In this document: positions 46,851 to 53,926 of the stretch, piece after piece
How positions within the stretch are numbered: position 1 is the stretch's first letter
How the letters are laid out: every line of letters starts with the position of its first letter
Source of the DNA: Gammaproteobacteria bacterium
Lineage (GTDB): Bacteria; Gemmatimonadota; Gemmatimonadetes; Longimicrobiales; Gaopeijiaceae
Reading direction: 5' to 3'
Assembly (NCBI GenBank): GCA_028819075.1
Contig: JAPPMM010000037.1
Location: 1-64,000, forward strand
Length of the DNA stretch: 64,000 nucleotides
Notes under the pieces: model-generated
What the model saw: only the letters and a program-made list of their open reading frames with translations
What the model was told of the DNA's origin: nothing
Databases searched by the model: none
Program-made: the position numbers and the translations under genes

Positions 46851-47189
46851 ATGGCTAGGCGCCGCCCGGTCCTCGTCGCCGTCCGCCTCACGCCGGACGA
46901 GTCCGCCGACTGGCGGGCCAAGGCGAAGGCCGCCGGCGTGCCGCTCTCGGCGCTGATACGCCGGGCGATGGCGCGCACGCGGACTTGGACGGTCCCCGCC
47001 GCCGAGGTCGAGCGCGAGCGCACGCGGCAGGTCTCCCGCATCGGGAACAACCTCAACCAGATCGCCCGCTGGGCGAACACCCATAAGGGGGCGGTCGAGG
47101 CCGTCGAGGTGATCGGCCACCTCATCGCCATCAAGCGGGAGGTCGCGTCGCTGACTCTCACGGAGCGCACGGACGCGGATGCTGGTTAG
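46851..47189 (+). CDS. mobC: MobC-like relaxosome protein
   Basis: The 112-residue protein has an N-terminal ribbon-helix-helix-like part (VAVRLTPDESADWRAKAKAAG) and the MobC signature 'SRIGNNLNQIARWANTHKG'. It helps the relaxase open DNA at oriT. It overlaps mobA by 11 bases and sits just after the oriT-like hairpin. Confidence 0.85.
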   Translation: MARRRPVLVAVRLTPDESADWRAKAKAAGVPLSALIRRAMARTRTWTVPAAEVERERTRQVSRIGNNLNQIARWANTHKGAVEAVEVIGHLIAIKREVASLTLTERTDADAG

Positions 47190-48741
47190 GTTCCTCGCCC
47201 ACGGGACCGGATCGGCGCGGGGCGCGGCCAACTACCTCCTCGGGGAGCGGGACGCGGCTGGGAAGCCGCGCGAAGGCGTCGAGGTTCTGAGGGGAGATCC
47301 GAACGAAGTGGCCGCCTTGGCCGACACGCTGGAGTTCGAGCACAGGTACACCTCCGGCCTGATTGCGTGGGCGCCGGAGGACCAACCCACCGACGAGCAG
47401 ATCGGCGCGGTGCTGGACGCTTTCGAGCACACGGCCTGGGCCGGGCTCGAACCCGACCGCTACGCTTGGGCGGCCGTGCTGCACCGCGAGAAGGGCAGAG
47501 GCGCTCACGTCCATGTGCTCGCCGCGCGGTGCGACCTGGAGACCGGCCGCAGCCTCAACATTGCGCCGCCGGGCTGGGAGAAGACCTTCGGCCCGCTCCG
47601 GGATGCCTTCAACCACGAACACGGCTGGGCTCGTCCGGACGACCCGGCGCGGGCCAGGGTGGAGCAACCCGGCCACCGCGCCTACATCGAGGCGGCGCGG
47701 CTGCGGGCCGGGCTCCGGCTCGAAGCCTCACCGCGCGACCTGATCCGGGACTACCTGCTCCAGCGCGTCGAGCACGGCGTCGTGCGCAATCGTGCCGATG
47801 TCGTCTCCGCGCTGCGGGAGGCGGGTCTCGAAGTGCCGCGCCAGGGCGAACACTACCTCACCGCGCTCGATCCCGAGACCGGGGACCGTTGGCGGCTGAA
47901 AGGAGGACTGTATGGAGAGAACTTCGACCGCGAACGATTTGACCGACCGGCTGCGGAGGAGGCTGGAGAACGAACGCAGGGAGATCGAGGAGCTGACCGC
48001 GAGCGAGCTGAAGCGGCTCGGCGAGAACTCGCGGCGCGCCGCGAGGAACGCGCTGCGTACAATCGAGCGCGATACGGAGGAGGCGACCGGGAGGATGCGC
48101 GAATCGCTGGTCAAGGCGTGGCTTCGGCCCGTGATCGTCGGCCTGAGCCTTTGGCTCGGTTTCTTCGGCGGAAGCTGGGCGACGATGCGCTGGTTGGCGG
48201 GGAGCATCCAGAACCGGATCGAGACGTTGGCGACGGCGAACGCGCGAATCGAGGAGGCGCACGAGACACTGGCGGAACTGGAGGCGGACACCTGGGGGAT
48301 CGCGCTCCGGGAGATCGAGGGGGAACGATACGTGGTGCTGCCATTCGGGACACGGGCGGACCCGGGCTGGGAGGTGCGCGACCGTCCGGCCGTGAAGCTG
48401 TCGAACAGGTAAAGGAGCTTTATGAGCGAGTTGGAACGGCAGTTGACGGAGGCCTTGAAGAGGTTGTCCGAGCAGTACGAGCGGGAACAGCGGCGGCACT
48501 CCGGGCAGATCGAAGCCTTGCACGAGTACGCCGAAGTCTTGCGAGAATACGTCGAAGCCTTGAGGCAGCACGCCGAGCGGCAGAGCGGGGAGAGCGAAGC
48601 CTTGCGGACGCGGATCGAGTGGCTGGACGGGCAAGTGGAACGCTTGGCCGAGTGCTATCGAACGCTCGCCGCGACCTTGTGAGGATGGTGGCGGCGCTGA
48701 GTCGGCGCGCTCGGGACCGCGATCTTGGTCCGAGCCGCTGA
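47179..48741 (+). CDS. mobA: MobA-type relaxase
   Basis: The 520-residue protein has an N-terminal relaxase domain (residues 1-230, VirD2/MobA type) with the metal-binding GAHVHVLAARCDLETGR, followed by a long arginine-rich helical C-terminus. The relaxase nicks oriT and pilots the strand. The size matches ColE1 MbeA (about 517 residues). Two genes with perfect ribosome binding sites lie inside its 3' half in another frame, as in ColE1. Its stop overlaps an ATG of the integrase frame. Confidence 0.85.
   Translation: MLVRFLAHGTGSARGAANYLLGERDAAGKPREGVEVLRGDPNEVAALADTLEFEHRYTSGLIAWAPEDQPTDEQIGAVLDAFEHTAWAGLEPDRYAWAAVLHREKGRGAHVHVLAARCDLETGRSLNIAPPGWEKTFGPLRDAFNHEHGWARPDDPARARVEQPGHRAYIEAARLRAGLRLEASPRDLIRDYLLQRVEHGVVRNRADVVSALREAGLEVPRQGEHYLTALDPETGDRWRLKGGLYGENFDRERFDRPAAEEAGERTQGDRGADRERAEAARRELAARREERAAYNRARYGGGDREDARIAGQGVASARDRRPEPLARFLRRKLGDDALVGGEHPEPDRDVGDGERANRGGARDTGGTGGGHLGDRAPGDRGGTIRGAAIRDTGGPGLGGARPSGREAVEQVKELYERVGTAVDGGLEEVVRAVRAGTAAALRADRSLARVRRSLARIRRSLEAARRAAERGERSLADADRVAGRASGTLGRVLSNARRDLVRMVAALSRRARDRDLGPSR
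47912..48412 (+). CDS. MbeB-like mobilization protein nested in mobA
   Basis: The 166-residue protein is encoded entirely within the mobA 3' region in a different frame. AGGAGG stands five bases before its ATG, which argues for real translation. It is helical at the start (LTDRLRRRLENERREIEELT), with a hydrophobic helix (VIVGLSLWLGFFGGSWATM) and a coiled coil. This matches the MbeB/MobB family (membrane association and relaxase stabilisation) and its place in ColE1-type cassettes. Confidence 0.8.
   Translation: MERTSTANDLTDRLRRRLENERREIEELTASELKRLGENSRRAARNALRTIERDTEEATGRMRESLVKAWLRPVIVGLSLWLGFFGGSWATMRWLAGSIQNRIETLATANARIEEAHETLAELEADTWGIALREIEGERYVVLPFGTRADPGWEVRDRPAVKLSNR
48422..48682 (+). 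CDS. MbeD-like mobilization protein nested in mobA
   Basis: The 86-residue coiled-coil protein (MSELERQLTEALKRLSEQYE) begins 9 bases after the mobB-like stop with AGGAG before its ATG. It is also inside mobA, in another frame. The start resembles MbeD/MobD (MTELEKQL type) and the gene order C-A-B-D matches ColE1. MbeD is linked to entry exclusion or mobilization in those plasmids. Confidence 0.75.
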   Translation: MSELERQLTEALKRLSEQYEREQRRHSGQIEALHEYAEVLREYVEALRQHAERQSGESEALRTRIEWLDGQVERLAECYRTLAATL

Positions 48742-48833
48742 TGGCTACCCGCAGGGCTGGATCTGGCGCGGCCGATGCCGCTCCGCGAGGTTTCGGACGC
48801 GCAGATCGTGCAGTCCATCGCGAGAGGAATCGA

Positions 48834-49997
48834 ATGATGGCACGCACGAAACGTGACCGGCGCGCATACAGCGCCGGCGAATGGGGCCGGAACCGGGTGA
48901 GGGTCTTCCCTGACCCGAAGACCGGCTTCTTCCAGATAGAGTGGCGAGAGAACGGGCGCAGGCTCACCCGGTCCCTCAAGCACCGTGACTGGGCGCGGGC
49001 CAAGCGCCAGGCCGACGAGGCCGCCGCTGGCCTTGCGGGGCTGGGGCTGAATGGTCGGAAGGACGCCGAGCCCGAGCCGCTCACGCTGGGAGCGCTTTTT
49101 GAAATCTACGGTGAGGAGGTGACGCCCACCAAGGCGAAGCGGACGCGGGAGCACGACAGGGTCGCCACGCGGATGTTCCTCGACTTCTTTGGATCGCAGC
49201 GAAGGCCTGAGACACTCTCCCGGCGCGACTGGGACCGCTTCATCCGCGAACGGCGAGCGGGCAGGGTCGGCCCGAGCGGGAAGCCCGTGTCGAACCGGAT
49301 GATCGAATGCGACCTGAGGTTTCTGATCGCGGTCCTCAACTGGGCTGCCAGATCCCGGGACGAGCGGGGCCGCCTGCTTCTTGAGTCGAACCCGCTGAGG
49401 GGCCTGAAGACGCCCGTCGAGAAGAACCCGCTCCGGGTCGTGCTTTCCGACGAGGAGTACCGGGCGCTTCTGGAGGTGTCCCGCGAGGTGGACTGGCGGT
49501 TCCACGTCGCGCTCGTGGTCGCGCACGAGACCGGACACAGGATCGGCGCGATCCGCAAGCTGAGGTGGTCAGACATCGACGTCGGGGGCAGAACCATCCG
49601 GTGGCGTGCGGAGCACGAGAAGACCGGGTACGAGCACACCACGCCGCTGACCGACGAGGCGATCGCCGTCATCGAGGAGGCGCGGGAGCGGAACTCCGCC
49701 AGAGGCAACGCTCCGGTGCTGCCCTCAACGCAGGATCCCTCGGTGTTCGTCACGCGCTGGATGCTCGGCTACAGATGGCAGCAGGCCGAGAGGCTCGCCG
49801 GTCTGGAGTTCAAGCGGGGCAGAGGCTGGCACTCGCTGCGCCGCAAGTTCGCGTCCGACCTCATGGACCTCCCCCTCAAGGTCCTGTGCCAGCTTGGCGG
49901 CTGGAAGAACGCGAGCACGGTTCTGCGCTGCTATCAGCAGGCCGACGAGGGACAACTCAGGGAGGCTTTGGAAAGCCGCCGGAGGGTTCAGGCCTGA
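48834..49997 (+). CDS. int: Tyrosine recombinase (integrase) of the element
   Basis: The 387-residue protein has an N-terminal arm/SAM-like region and a catalytic domain with the Arg in ETGHRIGAIRKLRW, HSLRRKFAS (H-x-x-R), and LGGWKNASTVLRCYQQ with the Tyr nucleophile. The gene ends 92 bases before the right attachment core. I prefer the ATG at 48834, preceded by AGAGGA, over the one at 48741, which overlaps the mobA stop. It should catalyse insertion and excision at CGCCGGAACAGCG in DUF222-HNH genes. Confidence 0.87.
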   Translation: MMARTKRDRRAYSAGEWGRNRVRVFPDPKTGFFQIEWRENGRRLTRSLKHRDWARAKRQADEAAAGLAGLGLNGRKDAEPEPLTLGALFEIYGEEVTPTKAKRTREHDRVATRMFLDFFGSQRRPETLSRRDWDRFIRERRAGRVGPSGKPVSNRMIECDLRFLIAVLNWAARSRDERGRLLLESNPLRGLKTPVEKNPLRVVLSDEEYRALLEVSREVDWRFHVALVVAHETGHRIGAIRKLRWSDIDVGGRTIRWRAEHEKTGYEHTTPLTDEAIAVIEEARERNSARGNAPVLPSTQDPSVFVTRWMLGYRWQQAERLAGLEFKRGRGWHSLRRKFASDLMDLPLKVLCQLGGWKNASTVLRCYQQADEGQLREALESRRRVQA

Positions 49998-50088
49998 GAA
50001 TCCCTCTAGCGGGAGTCAAACAGCGGGAATCCGGTCGACCGAACTTCCAAGTTCAACTGTTACAACAAGATCCCAACCTGCCTGCACC

Positions 50089-50101
50089 CGCCGGAACAGC
50101 G
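50089..50101. repeat. Right attachment-site core (13-bp direct repeat)
   Basis: CGCCGGAACAGCG, identical to 31640-31652. Host homology to DUF222 resumes exactly here on the right side. Confidence 0.88.
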
Positions 50102-50771
50102 CATCCGACGCCGCCTCCACCGCCCGCATCAGCATCGCCCCGACCTCCGGCTCGAGCCGGCCCTTCACCACGTACATCCCGTCGCCGTCCACGAAGACCG
50201 AAAAGGTGCGACCGCGGCGCCGGGCCTGCTCGGCCGTCAGCTCGGCATCGCGCGACAACTTCTTCCACATGCGCACCGTCCGCTCCAGCTTCGCCGCCGA
50301 GCCCGCGCGCGCGAACTCGAGCAGCTCCGCCTCGCGCTCGGGGGTCGCAACCCGGGTGAGCGCCCGCACCTTGGCGTACGAGATGGTGCCGTGTTTCAGA
50401 GCGTCCGCGGTTTGAGGCAGGCGCTCGAGCGCGCGGGCGGTCCGCACCCGTTCGCGGGCCGTCCCGATCTTCGTGCCGGTCCTCCAGGCCAGCCATTCGG
50501 CGCAGGAGGAGTAGCCGCCGTCCTTCCACCCGCCCCGCCGGTCGAACTCGGCGATGAGGGTCATCATGCGCGCCTCGGCGGAGTTGATGCGGGCCGCCAA
50601 TTCGGCGATGCGCTCGCCCAGCTTGCGGAGTTCGTCGTCGTCTCCCGAGGGCTCGGGACCGGACGGCGCAGGGTTGGCGTCGAGCCGGACACCCGTCGGT
50701 TCCCGCACCATCGCGGGCCCCGGAAAAGACCTTCGGCGAGCGTCGCAGAAGGAGTTCGCCGATGCGATCAT
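50089..50771 (-). pseudogene. 5' half of the split DUF222-HNH endonuclease gene
   Basis: The translation gives the N-terminal DUF222 domain: 'ERIAELAARINSAEARMM', 'SSCAEWLAWRTGTKIGTARE', 'RTARALERLPQTADALKHG' and ending 'EVGAMLMRAVEAASDALFRR', the point of element insertion. Beyond it the frame runs 24 codons into element DNA and stops. GGGAGG precedes the ATG at 50771. Continuation of the gene is at 31652 reading leftward. The nuclease half is therefore separated from its own promoter. Confidence 0.88.
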
Positions 50772-51295
50772 CGGTCCTCCCAACGTGAAATTGGACAGTG
50801 ACTTACGTACAAATATAACGCTGCCGAAATCGGCCTTTCAGGATGCCCTGTAGTGGCCGAAGCGGGGTTGGGAGACCTTCGAAGGAGGAAGCCGCCTGCG
50901 AATGCCGTCAGCGAGTCCTGCAGCGCCTCTGGCGGGCCAAGGCGGATGGCGTCTCGGAGTTCGCCACATCGCGGAACCCAGATTCGTCAATGGCAAAACG
51001 GGACAGCTGAATGTGACTTCGGGCCTTCCTGGCTTCGGCCAGCGGGGAGTTGCGATATCCGGGCGTGTCAATGGCAGAACGAGACACGCGCATGTGATTT
51101 CGGGACGCGGCGCGGGCGGGCATCGCCGACCCTTGACGCCCAATTCGGGACACGGCGCGGGCCGGCCTCCGACCCCTGGCGAACAACACCGCCAATGGCG
51201 TGCGACCGCCCGTCAATGGCAGAACGGGACACGCGCATGTGAATTCGGGACGCGGCGCGCGGACGTCCCCGATCCATTGACCCGACGACGGCCCA
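50772..51295. other. Repeat-rich intergenic stretch
   Basis: About 520 bases without a supported gene. It contains the HNH promoter side and a set of dispersed repeats (see separate entry). It ends where a truncated oxidase gene begins. Confidence 0.6.
50987..51263 (+). repeat. Dispersed direct repeats with core GTCAATGGCAGAACGGGACA
   Basis: A roughly 50-bp unit occurs at 51068 and 51213 (nearly identical: GTCAATGGCAGAACGxGACACG followed by CGCATGTGA and GGGACGCGGCGCG), and a diverged copy at 50987. A partial piece with GGGACACGGCGCGGG lies near 51146. The wording GGGACAC with TCAATGGCA resembles ends of IS21/IS481-type insertion sequences. No transposase is present. Confidence 0.7.
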
Positions 51296-52573
51296 ATGGG
51301 CTATCCTCCGCTGATGGCCCATCCCCTGTTCTACATCGGGGCCGCGCTCGTGGTCGTGGGCTCGTGGGGCTGGTGCTGGGTGATGGCGCGCACCTGGATG
51401 ATCTGGAAGAGGGAGAATCCGGGGGTGCGCACGCCGCTCCCCGTGCACGGCATGCTCGCGACGATCATCGTCTGGGTGCTGGCCACCATCGGCGTGGCGG
51501 CCGAAGTGCTGATCCTGCTGATTCCGTGGTCGCTGGGCATCGTCGACACCATCGACCCCCTGCTGGCGCGCATCCTCTTCTGGTGGTTCGGCCACCCGCT
51601 GGTCTACTTCTGGCTGCTGCCGGCCTACGTCATCTGGTACACCATCACGCCGAGGATCGCGGGCGGGAAGCTGTTCAGCGATCCGCTGGCCCGGCTGGCG
51701 TTCGTGCTGTTCATCCTGCTGTCCACGCCGGTGGGCTTCCACCATCAGCTCGTCGACCCCGGTGTGTCGGCCGGCTGGAAGCTCTTCCACACATTCAACA
51801 CGCAGCTGATCCTCTTCCCCAGCTTCGTCACCGCCTTCACCGTCATCGCGTCGTTCGAGGTCGCGGGCCGCATGAAGGGCGCCAGGGGCCTGCTGAACTG
51901 GCTCGAGGAGCTGCCCTGGGGCGATCCGGCGTTTTCGAGCGTCGCGCTGGCCATGCTCATGTTCGCCGTCGGCGGATTCGGCGGGGCCATCAACGCGGCC
52001 TACGGCATGAACGCCATGGTGCACAACACCGCGTGGATCCAGGGGCACTTCCACCTGACGGTGGGGACCGCGGTCGCGCTGACGTTCATGGGGACATCGT
52101 ACTACCTCCTGCCCCGGCTGACGGGCCGCGAGCTCGAGCTGTCGCTGCTGGCGCGCATCCAGCCCTATCTGTGGTTCGGCGGGATGCTGCTCTTCTCCAT
52201 CGCCAACCATCTGACGGGGCTCGCCGGCATGCCGCGGCGCGTCTACGACGCCAGCTACGGAGGCAGCGAGATCGCGCAGCAGTGGGTTGCGGGCACGGGC
52301 ATCTCGGCGGTGGGCGGCATCCTGCTGTTCATCAGCGCCGCCTGCTACGTAGCCGTGATGCTCGGCACGGGCTTGGCGGGAAGAAGAATCGACCCCGAGC
52401 CCATCGAGTTCGCCGAACCGCTCCAGGGCGAAAACGGCAAGGCCCCCATCCTCGACCGCTTCGGCCTGTGGTTCATCGTCGCCGCCATCCTCGTCGCCGC
52501 GGCCTACGCATGGCCCATCGCCGAGCACCTGTCGATGGAGCGCTTCGGCTCGCCGGGGTTCCAGCCGTTCTAG
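51296..52573 (+). pseudogene. 5'-truncated ba3-type cytochrome c oxidase subunit I
   Basis: The 425-residue frame is a clear B-type haem-copper oxidase subunit I: 'WWFGHPLVYFWLLPAY' (CuB His and neighbouring Tyr), 'TPVGFHHQLVDPG' (CuB His pair) and 'NTAWIQGHFHLTVGTA' (haem His ligands), with about ten membrane helices. Family members have about 130 more residues in front, including the first low-spin haem ligand. Here homology starts at YPPLMAHPLFYIG, at the edge of the repeat patch. Without the first helices and haem ligand it should not work, so I call it a remnant. Subunits II or IIa are not next to it. Confidence 0.7.
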
Positions 52574-52758
52574 TCAATCCGCGGAGCCGGTTCCGCCCCG
52601 CTTCCTGAACTCCACAGCCGGTCCGATTCGCGCGGCACGGACGTGTCGATCCCGCGCAGAAACCCGCGCGACGCTTCGATGGGCTCGACGGGGATCAGTT
52701 CGATCCGCCCCTTGTAGCCGATGGCCTGAAGCTTCTGGCCCGGTTCGAGATCGAGATG
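52570..52758 (-). pseudogene. Truncated AbrB/MazE-type antitoxin
   Basis: The frame reads LPNDVREHLDLEPGQKLQ, then 'IELIPVEPIEASRGFLRGID', the second half of an AbrB-fold antitoxin domain. The first beta-strand (usually TxVTxKGQVTIP) is missing: a stop lies 10 codons upstream and only a GTG could start it. No PIN-type toxin follows. It is probably a broken antitoxin. Confidence 0.55.
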
Positions 52759-52791
52759 CTCGCGCACGTCGTTGGGGAGAGCGCAAGACGG

Positions 52792-53007
52792 CTAGACGTC
52801 CGCTTCCCGTTTCCCCTGCAGGAATCCCCCGAACCAGCCTTCGAGTCGGGCCATTCCCTCTTCCAGCCGAGTCATGCGCTCGCCGAGTTTGCCCATTTCC
52901 TGCCGCATCGCGCGCAGGCCCGGTACGAGAGCGGCAGCCAGCGCGACGGCGGCCGTGATGATGGCGAGGATGATCGTGGCAACCCCGAGAATGGAATCAA
53001 GACTCAT
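52792..53007 (-). CDS. Small membrane-anchored coiled-coil protein
   Basis: A 71-residue protein with an N-terminal membrane helix (ILGVATIILAIITAAVALAAAL) and a short coiled coil (MGKLGERMTRLEEGMARLEG). It has the same build as the proteins at 10857, 17437 and 17715. It lies directly upstream of the broken AbrB-like frame. Direct repeats of TTTGCGCCGATTC lie about 105-140 bases upstream. The function is unknown. Confidence 0.6.
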   Translation of the reverse strand: MSLDSILGVATIILAIITAAVALAAALVPGLRAMRQEMGKLGERMTRLEEGMARLEGWFGGFLQGKREADV

Positions 53008-53111
53008 CGTCGGTGCTCACTTGATCGGGATGGGCAGGCGAGCCTCGTTGCGGCGTGGTGAGGCGCTTCAACATCAAACATAGAGTGCTCCCGAGGTGAT
53101 TCAAATGGTGT

Positions 53112-53146
53112 TTTGCGCCGATTCCGTAGTGGATTTGCGCCGATTC
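53112..53146. repeat. Two 13-bp direct repeats, 22 bp apart
   Basis: TTTGCGCCGATTC occurs at 53112 and 53134. A 22-bp period equals two helical turns, as for paired regulator sites. It stands between two genes, upstream of the small membrane protein on the minus strand. Confidence 0.5.
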
Positions 53147-53167
53147 GGTCTAACGGCGCCGCCCCCC

Positions 53168-53926
53168 TCAAACCTCGACCACCATCCCGTCTTCCGCAGC
53201 CTCGAAGCCCTCGATGGGCAGCGCGGCGAGCACGTCGTCGCCCATGTGCGTGAGGATGATGCGTTCGCAGTCGATGTCCGAGCGCTGGGCCCGCAGCGTC
53301 TCGATGTCCAGGTGGACAGGGGCGCGCGGCCGCAGGCTCCAGGCCTCGCAAATGAAGATATCGGCCCCGGCGGCAGCATCGATGAGGTTGTCATCCCACG
53401 CCGTGTCGCCCGAGAAGACGATGACTTTGCCCTCCACCTCGATGCGGAGTGCGTGCGGGTTGGTCGCGGGGACGTGGGTCATGGGATAGCCGGTCACGGT
53501 CAGCCCGCTGGGCCAGGCGAGTGGCAGGGTCGTGGGACGGAAGGATGCGTATTCGCGAACTACGAGGTTGAAGCGGTCCGGGCGAGGCGACGCGCTCGGG
53601 AAGAGGTGGCTGGCCAGCCGTGGCAGGCGTCCGGCGGTGCCCTCGGGGCCGAGGACTCCAAGGGGTCGCTTCACCCCGGCGGCCGCCCGCTGGAGCGCCA
53701 GCCAGGGGATGCCGGCGTAGTGGTCGCCGTGCATGTGGGTGACGAGCACGGTGTCGATGGCGTTCGGATCCACGCCGAACTTTCTGAGCCCCACCAGCGC
53801 CGAAGCGCCGCAGTCGACCAGAAAGCGATCGGTGTCGGACTCGACGCAGAGGCAGGTCTGCAGCCGTCCGCCGCTGCCGAAGGCGTCGCCGCAGCCGATG
53901 AAGCGGATGCGAATGGGAGCTACCAC
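53168..53926 (-). CDS. Metallo-beta-lactamase-fold hydrolase (RNase Z-like)
   Basis: The 252-residue protein shows the MBL fold: 'GCGDAFGSGGR' near the start, the metal-binding THMHGDHYAGIPWL, FSGDTAWDD with the bridging Asp, and a final LTHMGDD His. This order is typical of RNase Z / PqqB-like members. It could process tRNA 3' ends or hydrolyse a small ester. The GTG start at 53926 follows GGAGG and overlaps the end of the AddA-like gene. Confidence 0.82.
   Translation of the reverse strand: MVAPIRIRFIGCGDAFGSGGRLQTCLCVESDTDRFLVDCGASALVGLRKFGVDPNAIDTVLVTHMHGDHYAGIPWLALQRAAAGVKRPLGVLGPEGTAGRLPRLASHLFPSASPRPDRFNLVVREYASFRPTTLPLAWPSGLTVTGYPMTHVPATNPHALRIEVEGKVIVFSGDTAWDDNLIDAAAGADIFICEAWSLRPRAPVHLDIETLRAQRSDIDCERIILTHMGDDVLAALPIEGFEAAEDGMVVEV

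Larger units (their letters stand above)
31640..50101. mobile_element. Integrative and mobilizable element carrying an Hsp70-centred cargo
   Basis: The limits are set by a 13-bp direct repeat at both ends and by the disrupted DUF222-HNH gene, whose frame is restored on removal. From left to right the element holds a 600-base left end, the polyvalent-protein gene, the chaperone/kinase/TerB cargo, an oriT-like hairpin, a mobC-mobA(-B-D) cassette and a tyrosine integrase next to the right end. No conjugation (type IV secretion) genes are present, so it would need a helper for transfer. It is about 18.4 kb. Confidence 0.9.

Noticed and set aside
46142-46858. 238-codon plus-strand frame before mobC
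   Set aside because: No domain, biased composition, and it runs through the oriT-like hairpin; a minus-strand frame over it is equally open.
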